From Apium graveolens (taxonomy: Eukaryota; Streptophyta; Magnoliopsida; Apiales; Apiaceae): a stretch of 64,000 bases of DNA. The translations under genes and the position numbers were made by a program. The DNA lies in assembly GCF_009905375.1 (NCBI RefSeq), contig NC_133650.1, forward strand, positions 144,654,476 through 144,718,475, in the 5' to 3' direction. The notes under the pieces are model-generated. The model made no database searches, had not been told where the DNA came from, and saw only the letters and a program-made list of their open reading frames with translations. Shown piece by piece: positions 36,201 through 50,040 of the stretch. Numbering within the stretch: the stretch's first letter is position 1; every line of letters begins with the position of its first letter.

Positions 36201-38762
36201 CATCTGTAATAGCATTCGAGGAAGGACTTGAAAATATAACCTTATCGAATGGTGATTGAATAAAAGTTTTTGAAAGCTCGTAAATCCAAGTATCCGATGT
36301 ACGACGAAGACTAACGAAGTACACATGTGAATTTGGGAAGAAGAAATGTTGATCAATTGAGGGAAAGTCAAATACGCGAACCGTGATGATTTAAGTAAGG
36401 CTAAGAAAGTGACCATCGATGAATTTGATAATTCTGTCAATAAGAACTTAAATACTATATATAAAAGCCTTTTATTAACTACAGGAGTGGTTTATCTAAT
36501 AACGCACATAATAATATTATCAAGAAAAAGACATTTCTTATGTTAGAAGAGTTAATGAGTAATGAGAATGAAGAACTAAATAAGAAAAGAAGTGGAATCA
36601 AAAGGATGATAAAGAAATGTTATAAAATAATACAGGATATATGTTATGAACATCAGATATGCCAGAACTAATAGGGGAATGAAGTAAAATATCGGTAATT
36701 GAAGACAAGAATTTCATTCAAAGAATGCGCGTAAGCAGGGAAGATTAAATAACAGTATTCGTGGCAAACTGTTAGAGAAGAAAGATACAATGAATCTCAT
36801 ATCAGAGTTCTCCATAATTAAAGTGAAGTCCCGAAGATGCTAACGAATGACTTACCAAGGTTACCTCGGGAAATGAGGTAAGAATTTCCATCAGTTATTG
36901 TACGAGTTGAGCTGGTGTTAAAAGCCTTGTATCGTATAACCCAGTAGAAATGAGATATTGAGTGAAGGAAAGCTTCTGAAATGTGGAATGTAAGAATAAT
37001 GAAATAAAGGGATACTTCGCACTATACACAAAAGTGATCATGGAGAAAAGAGAAGGGAGGTATGAAGTAACGCATCGATTATCGGAAATTGCAAGTCTGA
37101 AGATTAAATGAACATAGTGTATGAGGAGTAATTGGATAGTGTGATTGTATTTATTAATAACATCCTCGCCCATCAAAGAATTAAGGAAGACCAAGTTGAA
37201 CACCTGGAGATATGCATGCGAAGGGTAAAAGATTAGCAATTGCGTTCTAAACTACAAAAGTATGGACTCTGGCTATAATTACTTATGAGCTACGGAAGTA
37301 TGGTTAATTACCAACCAAGCAAGATCCATTCAGAGACAGATGTCTTGAGTAGAAAAGAAAGAGTGAACATCACTAAGATTGCTGGAGAAGGGATAAAGGA
37401 ATTGTAAAAGTTAAGAATTGAGAACAGGTTTTGATCCAACTTCTGGAGTATACTGATACTTACTTTGTTGTTAGATATCAAAGGTGGTATTAATATAGAT
37501 GATTGATATTGACTTCAGTATGGAATGTTGTGAGCATCAAAGTTCATATTGATATCTAATTTGATATGACAACAAAATTAGTATTAGTACCAAGAGTTCG
37601 GCTTTGAATAAAGTTATGGTTCATTCTATGTCAAATTAATATTTCCTTTCTGATAGTAAAGTATTCTCGCTCAGTGAATATACTTGATAGTGATTGAAAA
37701 GAAATTGAAAAAAAAATACTACAAAGTGGTGGGTTAAATGCGATTGTCAAGATTGTCTTTTATTTTTTTAGTCTTGAATAGATTCAGAACATTTCGAAGC
37801 ATCAGACACCATAAGCTCAGTATATCGGGCGCAAACGGATTGAAAGTACAAGAGACCAGCTAAAGGTTCTCGAATACGATTGAAAATGATTATAGACCAG
37901 ACTAACCGAACCTAAGGAGACGCGAGAAGTAAAGTAGAACAGTCAGGAAAATAGAAGGTGCATGACACAAATTATTAAAATTAGAAAGAAAATCAGATTA
38001 GTATAAATTTAGTTAATCTATTGAGACAATGAGATAGATAGAACGATTCAGAATGAGTTAGCCTTGTTGTTACAGGCATAACAAGTTCATAAGGTGTTCA
38101 AAAGTATATGGCTAAGAAAGGTAATTTAGCTCCTTACGTACAAAATAGAGGGTGATTTGGGTTACGTGAGTAACTGACATAATTAATGTCGGTGAAAGAC
38201 CGTTGAATTGTGATTAAAATAATGAGACCCGAGGAAATTATAGGAAAGATACTTGAAAAATATCATAATCAACGACAGAAAGTAAATACGCCTACAAATA
38301 AAGAAGAAGATTACATGAACGGTTAAAGAGCCTCGAATGCGATGGAAAGCGATTACAAATTAGGTTATTTGAACGAAGAAACATATGAGGACGAGGTTAA
38401 CACCGAGTAACAGTTGGAAACACGCACAAGCATGAGTTACTAGAATTAGAAAAAAAAAGAAAAAAAAGAATTGAGATGGGTTATGCTGGTCCTCCCTAGA
38501 TAATAAAATAGGCCGGATAAATAGAAGTGAGTTGGCTTCACCGCTACCCGTATAGCAGAAAGAGTAAGTTAGCTCCATTATATAAAAAAATGGAGATTTG
38601 AATTGAGATATATAAGCAACAAATAGAATATGTTATTAGCGGAAGACTATTAAGAAAAGATTGATATTATGCGTTAAAGTTATGAAAATTATAAGGTTGA
38701 AAGATTCACCTGAGAGAATGAAAGTGATATACTTAAAAAGTATCAGTATTATTCCATAGCGT
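33255..38762 (+). pseudogene. Interior of E5 with scattered gag-pol relics
   Basis: About 5.5 kb with no long ORF. Conceptual translation of pieces still resembles chromovirus pol in order: ELVLKALYRIAPVEM near 36905 (end of the protease-RT linker); RIDYRKL near 37071; YLDSVIVFINNILAHQ near 37130, where the RT active-site Asp pair reads NN; DVLSRKERVN near 37342 (end of RNase H); and KGNLAPYVQ near 38118 (integrase tail). The spacing is much shorter than in E6, so large deletions are present. The first 3.6 kb, where gag and protease should lie, gives no match that I can defend. A piece of E3-type LTR sits at 37446-37632. Confidence 0.65.
37446..37632 (+). repeat. Fragment of E3-type LTR inside E5 interior
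   Basis: About 187 bp matching the E3 LTR at 15688-15875 and 56533-56710 at roughly 90 percent by eye, in the same orientation (shared TATCAAAGGTGGTATTA and TTGTGAGCATCAAAGTTC). It lies between RNase H and integrase-tail relics, so it is foreign to the pol order. Confidence 0.75.
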
Positions 38763-38798
38763 GATTCTGAGGACAAAATCCTTTTAAGGGGGGAAGGG
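38763..38798 (+). promoter_or_regulatory. Hairpin plus polypurine tract of E5
   Basis: GATTCTG-AGGA-CAAAATC (38763-38780), the E1 hairpin with one stem mismatch, then a purine run (AAGGGGGGAAGGG) up to the LTR start TGTAACATCC. Confidence 0.7.
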
Positions 38799-41039
38799 TG
38801 TAACATCCGGGAAATATCGTGTAATTATTTGTATCAATATATGATTATTATGTGAAAATTATATGAATTTTTGGTGAATTATCTGATGGTTGATAATAAT
38901 ATTTGGATGTTTATATATAATAAAATGCGAGTATGTTAATTTTAATATGTCCAGAATAAAATATAGATAATTAAGGTATTTTCTGGTAATTTTTGGAGTG
39001 TTATATGATTTTATAATGATTTATTAATTTATTAATTATTTTCTGAATAATTATAAAATTATTTTATTGTGCCGGGAATCGTCCGACTTCAACCATTTTT
39101 ACGTTTTTACAACCCGAAACTCTTCCGAAAACTCCTTCCTAACCTAATCTGGTGATTCCGGACATTTTCCGTGTTTGACTTTTTCAATCCGGATTATGGT
39201 TTGACCCGTGCGCGGCCCGGCGCAAGATTTTCGATATGATAATCATTTCGGTAAATCAACAAAACCCGTATTCTCAAAAGACGGGACAATATTACATTAT
39301 TTTCATATAAAGTGTTTTATAAAAAGCCCGGTTGGGATAATTATCCAAAACTAATATCAAATCGGATCGTTATTGCAGTTACTTAGCGCCTAAGCAACTA
39401 ATTTAACGATCCGGAATGAACCAATTTTCCGTAAATATAAATAGCATATTTTTTATTTCATTTTATTCGTTTATTCATTTACAACCAGTAAAAAATACAG
39501 TAATTATAGAGAAAAACCTTAGAAACCGATATGTTCCTGAGAATCAAACGCACGAACGAAGGCGTTACCGAACTCCGATTTAAGCGTATAATATATCAAA
39601 ACGAAGCTCTCGAAAAGTACTTTCTGAATCAATCAACCATTTTAGTGCAACAATTAAGGTAATTTCCTTCTTTATTTATTTATATTCGAAATATTTGATG
39701 ATTAAATTATGAAAATTTGTTCTTAATGTTGTTGATATGATTTGATGATTCCATCGTGTAGATAATATTTTTCTGGTCAATTTGATATATTATATGTCAA
39801 AAACCGAGTTCAATAACATATAGAAATTGAGGTTTGATTTTTCTGAAAATTCTTTGAAAAAGTGTTCTTGGTGTTCTTGAGAATCAAACTCGAATTTGAA
39901 GGTGATGCCGACTTTAGATTTCGATGTTCTAGTAACCAAAACGAAGCCCTCCATCTGTTCTTTCATAATCCCTTATCAGAATCATCAAACGATAGGTGAA
40001 TTTTGATTTCAATATTTAGGGTTTATACTCGAAATTTGGGGGTTTATGATTGAATGATTTTTGGTTTGTTTTAATGATAAAATTTGCTTTGTGAGGTTGG
40101 TAGCCATCGATTCATATAACTATTTTTGATGTTGTAGTTCTAAATCGGGTTATTCGAATTCTTGGGTTCGAGTCAATTTTTGTCACTAATTTTCTGAATT
40201 ATTGATGTATTTGTTGTTGTTTGGATCGATGTGAATGAATTTGTTGTATCGTAAGCTTTGATTCCGTTCATAGAACGTTGAATTTAGTTAAGAATCAGTC
40301 AAGTCGTCGTTTTGCCGGTTTTTGGCGAAGCTCATCGGAATCCATGGCATTTTTGCCGGAATCGATGAATTCAGAGATGAATATTGTTGATATGGATTGG
40401 CCTGGGTTAGGGGATCGATGTGTGTTTTGGCTGCACTTAAAACAGAGATAAACAGGATCGTTTTAAGCTCGATGGAGCTTGGCCAGAAATACGGCCGTCC
40501 GCCGGAATCTGCAGAAATGCCGCCGGATTCTTGGTGTTCTTCATGACACGTATGGGTCGAACTCCGACCCGATTAACCCGAATCCCGACCTGAAAAATAC
40601 CCGGTTTTAATTATGTTCTACCCAATTCAGATTCTAAGAATTTGTTTCTGGATTTAGAATTTTAAAAATAAATGAAAATCTATTATTAATTTTAAAATTT
40701 TAATTTTTAATTTATTATTTATTTCTTAAAATTATTTTTTTAATTCTAAAATAAATCTTAATTATTTAATTAATTAATTTAGTTGATAATTAATTATTTA
40801 ATTAGTCAATTAATTTAAATATTAATTGATTAATTACTTTAATTAGTTATTAATTAATTATAATTGATAATTTTAATTGGATTAAATTATTTAAAATTGA
40901 TTTAAAATTTATGAAAAATAGTTTCGAGCTTTAAAATATTATTTAAAATTATTTTCAAGGCTCGATAATTATTATAAAATAATTTTAAAGTCATATTTAG
41001 GTATTCGAACCTTATTATTTAATTATTAAATGATTCGGA
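38799..41039 (+). repeat. 3' LTR of E5, left piece
   Basis: Same start as 29236, collinear with the 5' LTR up to the insertion of E6. It ends with TCGGA (41035-41039), the left target duplication of E6. Non-coding. Confidence 0.9.
41035..41039. other. Left target duplication of E6 (TCGGA)
   Basis: TCGGA flanks E6 on both sides (41035-41039 and 54559-54563), a perfect 5-bp duplication as expected for Ty3/gypsy integrase. Confidence 0.95.
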
Positions 41040-44000
41040 TGTCACGCCCCCAACTTAAACAATAAATTAAATATAGTTATTACAAAATTTTAACAGAAAT
41101 AACACAACCAAGTCCAAGATCTTACAGTTTAGGGTTTGGAACAACCCAACACTACCAACTATTATATCTGATTTTAAATACCGAGTCCTCACACAAACTA
41201 CTATCACTTATTCTACCTGAGCTCGAACATAAGCATCAGCATCATAGGTCTTACGGGCAGTCTGCTTGAATCTAACCATAGCTGCTAGCTGTAATATCAG
41301 GGTAAAGCAAGGAGTGAGCCAAATGCTCAACAAGTGCTAACAATACGATACAAAACATAAATCGAGATATACATTAAAGAATGACAATGGAAAGACATAA
41401 CCAATGATAAAGAGAGATAAAACTATGTGAGATGGCATCATTTTGCTTGTATCAAAACAATTTCAAAATCATGTCTTAATCAAAATTATTTTATGACGCT
41501 ACGGATTACAGCCGGTGATCAGCCGCGAAGTAATCCCGAACCTCGCTGGGTTCTAAAACATTAATCGGAATCCCTAGGCAACTTTTAAGCCTAATATAAG
41601 TGTGGAAAGGACTCGCGTCTCAGTCCAGATCCACTATTCAAAGAAAACATTTATCCCCCTTTGGGACTGAAAACTCACATTTTATTTATTTCAAAAACTG
41701 ATGCCGAATTATAACAAAATCTCTTTAACAGTAAACATTTTTTATCAAGGGATTATAGATCAACTCAAAACACGGGAAATATGGTACTAAATCCCAGGGC
41801 CATGATTCACAAAACTTTACTCTATTAGGGTAACTAAAAGGTTTTCATATATCAAAACTTGGACAAGGAAATTTAGTGAGGCTAATGGATAATATGAAGG
41901 GGTAATGCCAAACTGGGCTTAAAGCAATGGTTTCTCGTTAAGGTACAGGTGTTGGATCATCAAGAAGATAAGCTTCATGAATACTAAGGGTGTTAAGGTA
42001 TGAAGAAATGATCTTTAGCTCAGGATATATTAGGATTGTCAAGCTTTAGGATAAGAAAGAGGGGTATCAATCAATGAGGAATCACTTTGATAAATATCTG
42101 GCTTTCAGGATTCAAGGTAAGTTTCTATAGGGATTCAAGTATCAGGATGAGATATCAACACTTAGGAATCATCAGCATGTTAATCAAGATGATCAATCAA
42201 GTAATATAACAACTCTTCATTTTATCATGGCATTCAACTATCATGAAAAGACTTTTGAACTACTTGCAATACGTACTCGAGGGTTTATGGTATCTCTATA
42301 TAACTCAAAGATAAACAAAAGATACGCTTGATTTAAATATATCAAAATGACTCAGGATAATTGCATCGATATATATGAACTATTTACAGTGAATTCGAAA
42401 GACAGGTTGAATCACTTGCCTTGAGAAAGGCTGGTCTGGTCTGACTGGTAGGAGCAACAACTGGAGCTTCACTCGACCTTTATGGCAAGTTTTCCCTCGA
42501 CTCGAGATCCTACGATAATAATAATAATCCTCATTATAAAATATTCTCACCAACTTAACCTATTTACAACACGAAATTTAAAACGGATGACACTTAGGCC
42601 TATATGCACTTAATTTTATATACACTTTTAAATTACAACTGTTCACACATAGCCACATAATCACATATCATATATTAATACCAAATAACACCATATATAC
42701 CATAATGCAACACTAGGCTTGGATGATCTCGACTCACAACTTAAGTCACTTGGTCGCTAAACTAGACAAAGTCTTCTAATTTTGGCTTCATAACTCGATG
42801 TGCCTTTACTAAACTATCCAAAAACTATTGACCCTCACTTGTGCCTTTTATTCTTCTGACCTTATACTATCTTACAACTATGGTGGTCGACCTAATACTT
42901 ACTCCTAAGTGTTCTAAAACTATGTGATAAGTGAAAGTGCTCACTGGTGCAAATTTCAGAATGACAACTATAGTTTCTTGAGTGCATCAGACACTCTTAC
43001 ACTACAAGTTTTCCTTCAAAACTTTTACACAAGACTCTCCTGACCTTAGGACATCTCACAAACTTGATGTGGCTCAAGGGCCTGGCTTGGGCCTTCTTGG
43101 GCCTAAGCTAAAAGTCCAAGGTTCCCCTGTTTTTCTGGGCAGAAAACGCCCTGACTTGAACTAACTTGTGACACATGGTTCTAACCCATATCCTATGAAT
43201 TTTGGTTGGAAAAAATTCTCTGACACTCCCTCTAACTAAGGCCTAAAAGGGCCTAATGAGGCCTACCCATGACATGGTCAAATCTCCCTATTTCTAAGTT
43301 GCAACAAAACTGTCCCCTGCTGGACAGATTTTGTTATTCTACTTGTGCACCTAACAAAATGACATGTAAACCTCCAACCAACAGCTAAAACCTTTTATAT
43401 ACTGCCAATACTAACTTCTGGTGGCTTGGGCTTCAAAGTGCACATTAATGACATGGTCAAAACTCACTCTAAACCTCAGGGTACTAAACTGATTTTCTGC
43501 AGAAACTATAACTCTCCTTTCTCCAAAGTCTTGACTTGACAAACTCAACTACCAACAACCCAATACTCAAACCAAGACTTAAACATGGTAATATACTGAA
43601 CTAACTCCCTTATTCTCAAAATAACTTTGGGTGGAGATCATCCTTTACCTAAGGTGCAATTATGGCAAAACAAAAGAAACTACACTTCTCACAAATCATC
43701 AAGTTTTTGAAACAACAAGATATGCATTTTTATAAAAGATAATCACGAATTATTACCATGCATCAAGGAGCATTAATCAATATTAACACCTTATTTCTAC
43801 TGAGATTGAAGCTCACTAACAAAATCTTTCCAAATGATCAAAATCTTATAACATTCTAAGAGAAATCCACATGCATGCATGTCTTCGGGTTTTGCAAATC
43901 AAAATAATATATTTTCTACATATATTCTATCATAAAATTGACATGAAAGCCTAGCATAAGATATACCTAGATGATCACTTAGCATGCAAAGAGTTTTATC

Positions 44001-45069
44001 AAATATTCACCATAAAATTCAAGCCATTATCACATAAACATGCAAAAATCGAATTAAGCAACAAGAATAGTCTTAAGGACCATTCATTCGGCTCCCATAT
44101 GGTCATGGCCGAATGAAATGGAAGAGAATGGCCATTTATTCATCAAGAGTTTCCCCTCAAGACTTGGCACTTCTCCATTCCTTGTAGTCCTCTCAAAAAC
44201 AACCTTAAATCCATAAGAATCAAGATTGTACTTTGAGTTCCAACTAAAACCTTTACATGCAACCTTTAAACTTAAACTTTCTACTCAAAACTCTTTGAAA
44301 TATGAGTGATCATGGTATGGGAAGTAATATTTACTTGTATAGAGAGTGGAAGCTTGGTTGAGGATTGAAGAAAAAAATGGGGAGGGGGTTTCGGCTAAAA
44401 GCCGAGAGTGAAGGGGGAGGAGGGCCGAGGGTGAGAGAGGGAGGAGGGAGGGAGGAGAAAGTGTGGTGGTGAGTGGAGTGAATGATCATGTCTTTGCTTG
44501 TTTTATGGTTTTTGTGTTGCCAAAAGTGAGTGGAATTAAGAATTAACATGATTAGCCTTCCACTTGAACTTGGTTCAATTTGCATGTAAGGGTAAAGAAG
44601 GTATTTGGCTTAGGAAATAAGAGTTAGTGGGGTGGTTATTGACTCTTTAGGCCTTTTGGATTGAATAGAAGGGATTTGCATGCAAGGATAACTATATAAT
44701 TTGCTAATTATAACAATTAACATTTATAAAGATTTATTTTTATAAAATAAAACTCAAGTTCAAAAATTATAAAAATTTATACCGTAAAATAACTTGGATT
44801 TTTGGAAATTTTATAAAACCACTTTTGAATTTTGTGAGCAAAATAACTTTTAAAAAGAAATTTACTCAAGGTTTAAAATATTCCTTATAAATCAAAAATA
44901 AAAGAAATAAATAAAATTTTGCTTTGAAAAATCATATACCACATAATGAAAATTTAAGACGCAGAAATTCTCATTCATACAAGCATACAATAGTTGAATA
45001 TATTGGCATTCGGCTTTATAATTACACCAAATTCATAATTAATATTACACAAAAATGCCGGTTGTAACA
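41040..45069 (-). repeat. 3' LTR of E6
   Basis: In element orientation it runs from TGTTACAACCGGC (plus 45069) to GGGGGCGTGACA (plus 41040). An 84-codon ORF in element sense (44331-44585), Pro/Ser-rich and starting MQIEPSSSGRL, is kept in the other LTR at 53821-54075. It lies in a C/T-rich stretch that looks like a transcribed leader. I do not call it a gene, because near-identical LTRs preserve any ORF. Confidence 0.93.
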
Positions 45070-45104
45070 TCCTCTCCTCCTTAAGGGATTCTGTCCCCAG
45101 AATC
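45070..45104 (-). promoter_or_regulatory. Hairpin plus polypurine tract of E6
   Basis: In element orientation, GATTCTG-GGGA-CAGAATC (plus 45104-45087) is a perfect 7-bp stem. A purine run (AAGGAGGAGAGGA) then ends at the LTR start TGTTACAACC. The hairpin starts at the last base of the pol stop codon. Confidence 0.75.
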
Positions 45105-48100
45105 TAAGAGAACAGATGAGGATACCGGGAACGCATATCAGACTCTAACTCCCAAGTCGATTCTTCGACCTTAGGGTTCCTCCAAAGTACTTTCACTAGC
45201 TTTACTGACTTATTTCTAAGGCTCTTCTCTTGCCAATCGAGTATTTTAACCGGTTGCTCCACAAATGACAGGTCTGCCTGAATTTCTACAGGTTCATATT
45301 CTATTATATGGCTAGCGTCAGGATTATACTTCTTAAGCAACGACACATGGAACACATTATGCACATGTTGATACTGAGGTGGTAAGGCCAACTCGTAGGC
45401 CACCTTCCCTACTTGATTCAAAATTTCAAAAGGACCTATATATCTAGGTGCTAACTTCCCTTTCTTTCCAAATCTCATCAATCCTTTTCTGGGTGACACC
45501 TTCAACAAAACAGCTTCGCCAATTTGGAACTGAACATCCTTACGCGCTGGATCCGCATACTTCCTCTGTCTATCTAGAGCAACAAGCAACCTATTCTGAA
45601 TTAACTTGACTGAATCATGTAACTGTTGTACCAATTCCGAGCCGAGAATTCTTCCTTCTCCTACTTCATCCCAACTTGTTGGTGATCTACATTTTCGCCC
45701 GTACAAAGCTTCGTATGGTGGCATGCCGATACTGGAATGATAGGTGTTGTTGTAAGAGAATTCAATCAACGGCAAGTGATCGTCCCAGCTTCCTGCAAAA
45801 TCGATTGCACAACTGCGCAACATGTCTTCAATTATTTGGATTATCCTTTCGCTTTGTCCATCAGTCTGCGGGTGGTACGCCATGCTCATATTCAATTTCG
45901 TGCCAAGACATTCCTGAAATTGCTTCCAGAATCTCGAGTTAAATCGGGGATCTCTGTCTGAAACTATTGATACGGGTACTCCATGCCTCAGTACGATTTC
46001 GCGCACATATAGATGAACCAACTTTTCCAGTGACGACTTCTCGTTAATTGGAAGGAAATGCACTGACTTCGTAAGGCGATCAACTATAACCCATATTGCG
46101 TCATGCCCGGATTTCGTTCGCGGTAGTCCTACTATAAAGTCCATAGCGATATTTTCCCATTTCCATTCTGGAATCTTCAGGGGCTGAATTAATCCGCTTG
46201 GTCGTTGATGTTCTGTCTTCACTTTCTGACAAGTATAACACTTCGCAACCCATTCTTCCACGTCTCGCTTCATATTTGGCCACCAAAAGTTCTTCTTTAA
46301 GTCTCGATACATCTTGGTACTTCCCGGGTGGATTGAAAATTTCGAATTGTGGGCTTCATGGAGGATCTCATTCTTTAATTCAGGTACATGAGGAATCTAT
46401 ATTTTGGAAAAGAACCTTAGTATCCCTTTCTCATCCCTTTGAGTATTAATCTCCTCTCCAGATAACTGATTCTTCTCTTTCTCCATTACTTCTTCTTGAC
46501 ATTTCTTTATCTTGTCCACTAGTGTTGGCTGAAAAGTCATTGCGCGATAAACTTCCTCAACTTTTCCATAATCACAAAGTTCCAGTTCAAATCTCTTGAT
46601 TTCTTCAGATAACTCCTTTGGTGTTGTCATCTTATTCAATCTCTCCTTCCTACTCAGAGCATCGGCCACAACATTCGCCTTTCCAGGATGGCAATTTATC
46701 GAACAGTCATAGTCCTTGATCAATTCCAGCCATCTCTTCTGCCTCATATTGAGCTCTTTCTGAGTAAAAATGTACTTTAAACTCTTGTGATCCGTGTAGA
46801 TTTCACACTTCTCTCTGTAGAGGTAATGTCTCCAAATCTTAAGTGCGAACACTATGGCGGCTAGTTCCAAGTCATGCGTCGGGTACTTTAACTCATGCGG
46901 TTTCAACTGTCTTGACGCATATGCGATCACTTGACTGTGTTGCATCAACACACAACCCAAACCCTTATGTGAAGCGTCGCTGAATATTACAAAGTTCCCT
47001 TGATCGTCTGGAAGTACTAACACCGGAGCTGTTACCAATTTCTGCTTCAACTCTTGAAGGTTATCCTCACATTCTGCACTCCATTCAAACTTTTGATTCT
47101 TTCTGGTTAACTTGGTCAATGGCGTGGAGATTTTCGAAAAATCCTTGACAAACCTTCTGTAGTATCCTGCCAATCCTAGAAAACTTCGCACTTCCGTAGG
47201 AGTCTTTGGCCTCTCCCAACTCATAATTGCCTCAATCTTTTCCGGATCCACTTTAACTCCTTCATTTCCAATGACATGCCCCAAAAATTGAACTTCTTTT
47301 AACCAAAACTCACATTTTGTAAACTTGGCATACAACTTCTCTTGACGAAGTATTTCCAATGCTATCCAGAGGTGCTGCTTATGTTCTTCTTCCGACTTAG
47401 AATAAATAAGGATATCATCAATGAATACCATGACAAATTTGTCCAAATACTTCTTAAATACCCGATTCATCAGATCCATAAATGCAGCCGGAGCGTTGGT
47501 CAATCCAAACGGCATTACTAGGAATTCATAATGCCCATATCTGGTCCTAAATGCGGTCTTGGGAATATCTTCTTCCTTGATCTATAATTGATGGTATCCC
47601 GATCTCAAATCAATCTTCGAAAAGCATTTTGCTCCCTTCAACTGGTCAAAAAGGTCATCTATACTTGGTAGCGGGTAGCGGTTCTTGATCGTTGCCTTAT
47701 TCAACTCTCGATAATCTATGCATAGTCGCATACTCCCATCTTTCTTTTTTACAAACAAAACAGGTGCTCCCCACGGCGACGTACTTGACCGTACCACTCC
47801 CTTATCCAACAATTCTTGTAGCTGGCTCGCCAACTCTTTCATTTCTGCTGGTGCCATCCTATATAGGGCCTTTGAAACTGGTTCCGTGCCTGGAGCAAGG
47901 TTGATCTCGAACTCGATTTGTCGATCTGGTGGTAAGCCTGGTAGTTCGTCGGGAAACACATCGGGAAACTCGTTAACTACAGGAATATCTTCTAAGCTAG
48001 AGCTACCTTTTTCTGAATCCACTACATACGCTAGGAACGACTCACAACCTTTTCTAAGTAGCTTCTTGGCCTGAACAATTGTAAGAAATAGTTGCTCTTG

Positions 48101-49645
48101 TCTCTGCCCCTTGAATACTACCTTCTTTCCATTCTTCGTCTTTAAATACACCTTCTTGGTCTTACAATTAATCTGAGCGCTATTTTCCCCTAACCAATCC
48201 ATTCCTAAAATTATATCAAACTCTCCCAACTTGAAGAGTATCAAGTCGGCTAAAAACTTATACCCCGAAATATCAATCTCACACTTTGGACAAAGTTGAT
48301 TCACAGGAATCTTTTCTTGGTTTGCAATTACCACATTTACTACCTCACTCATAATCATTTTGTCACATTGAAGCTTATCAACAAAAGATTCTGATATGAA
48401 AGATCTTGTTGCTCCCGAATCGATCAATACTTTAGCTTTGACATTATTGAGTAAAAGTGTACCTGCTATCACCTCCGAATTCTGAACAGCATCCTTCATC
48501 TTCATATCAAATGTCCTTGCTGTTGCTTGCGGGGTTGGTGTAGGTGGTGGAGGTAATGCCAATACCTCAGCTGGCATGCTTGCACTGGTACTTGCCACGT
48601 TCATTAAAGCTTTGAGTGGTCTGGTTGCCTTGCATTCCCTAGCCATGTGTCCAGTCTTCCCACACTTGTAACACGTAACTCCTGGCTTCGACATCTTGCA
48701 CTCATTTGCCAAATGTCCCTTCTGGTTGCACCTATAACATGTCATGCTCAACTTATTACATAATCCAGGGTGCCTTCTTCCACAGTGCTTGCATTCCGGT
48801 CTCTGGAACCTGTTTTCTCCAACTTGCCCTTGGCTTGCCTGATTGTTCCCCTTCGATTCTTGCCTTTTACCCAAATTTCCTTTCTTTTGAAAATTTCCGC
48901 CCTTCTGCAATCCAATCCTCTTTATATTCCGATCTTGTGAACTTCCCACTTCAGACTTTTCTCCATAAAATGGAACCTTCCTCTTCTTGTTATCCCTTTC
49001 CTTCCTTGACTGCGTCCCATTATTCTCAATCAGAGCAGCTTTCTGTACTACTCCCGCGTAAGTTTCAAGCTCAAACATAGCCACTCTATCTCTGATCCAA
49101 GGCTCCAATCCTTGTTGAAATTTCTTTGTGTTTTCCTCCTCAGTGCTGGTATACTTCGTCACAAACCTTGACAACTCAGTAAACTTCTTCTCATACTCTA
49201 GTACAGTCATGTTCCCTTGCTTCAACTCAAGAAATTTAAGTTCCATCTGATTCCGCATGTACTTAGGGTAATACTTGTCCAGAAATAATTTCTTAAATCT
49301 CTCCCAAGAAACCTGCTGAGTGACTTCCATAGCTTTTACTGATTCCCACCAATAGATGACTTCACCCTTCAAGAAGTAAGTAGCATACGGCGTCTTCTGA
49401 TCGTCTCCTAACTGTACCAACTCAAAAGCCCTTTCCATCTCCTTGATCCATGTGTTAGCTATCACTGGATCAGTGGTATCATGAAATACAGGTGGGTTCA
49501 CGTTCTGAAAAGCCTTGAAAGTGACAACTTGTCTAGGTGGTACTGGTGGTTCAGGTGGTTGGTGTGGTTCACGGTTATCTTGGTTTTCAATTCGTTGTTG
49601 AAGAGTTAGTTGTTGTTGAGCTATAGCATTGGTTTGCTGTTGCAA
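45104..49645 (-). pseudogene. gag-pol: Chromovirus gag-pol polyprotein, two nonsense codons
   Basis: One frame encodes the whole polyprotein, about 1,510 codons. Order: gag ([19 protein letters not shown] region); a degenerate zinc motif, then two CCHC knuckles, [14 protein letters not shown] and [14 protein letters not shown] (about 48750-48630); protease with DSGA at 48410-48421; RT with FIDD at 47414-47425; RNase H with FSDASHKG; integrase with HHCC finger, MDFIVG, SDRDPRF and QTDGQSER; and a chromodomain-like tail, STWELESDM. Breaks: TAG at 47582-47584 inside RT, and TAG at 46397-46399 between RNase H and integrase. No frameshift is seen. Upstream of the called ATG the frame stays open to about 49722, next to a splice-acceptor-like CTTATTTCAG, so the true start may lie further 5' or be joined by splicing. 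All catalytic residues that I can check are present. Confidence 0.92.
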
Positions 49646-50040
49646 AGTTTCCAGTAGTCGAAGAATGTTTGGGTCTGTGGTGGATGTGGTTGTTGGGTTC
49701 TTCTTTTTGGGAGGAATGATCCTGAAATAAGAGTTATGTCAAAACAGATATGAATGATAAAATGATTCGAGGGTATCGCATGGCATTCTTGTTTACATAT
49801 GGGGTCAAGTTTCCAAATTAAGCTGATATGGTGATGCATATAAAAACGTAAAATAACAATTGAGAGCAAATGGAAAATCGAACATAATTATTGAAATTTT
49901 AAAGGTCACAATACATAGGATTAGGACAAAGTCTGATTCCAGGAATAACAGGCTTATTTAAAGGAAACAACGGAAATAACCGGGGGTTCCACAGAGTCTG
50001 ATAGTACAACAACATGAAAGGTAAACGGAAAGAACTAAGG
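49646..50040 (-). other. Spacer between extra ORF and gag of E6
   Basis: About 395 bp without a gene. In element orientation it is AT-rich and ends in a pyrimidine-rich CTTATTTCAG beside the open gag frame, so it may be an intron; this is speculative. Confidence 0.45.

Noticed and set aside
36087..37239. Minus-strand ORFs of 72-117 codons in the E5 interior
   Set aside because: Shadows of decayed sense-strand pol; no recognisable domain on the minus strand.
42982..43164. 60-codon plus-strand ORF in E6 LTR, repeated at 52472-52654
   Set aside because: Antisense to the element, short, and duplicated only because it is in the LTR.
44331..44585. 84-codon Pro/Ser-rich ORF present in both E6 LTRs
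   Set aside because: The LTRs are nearly identical, so shared openness carries no evidence of selection. Composition follows a C/T-rich leader.
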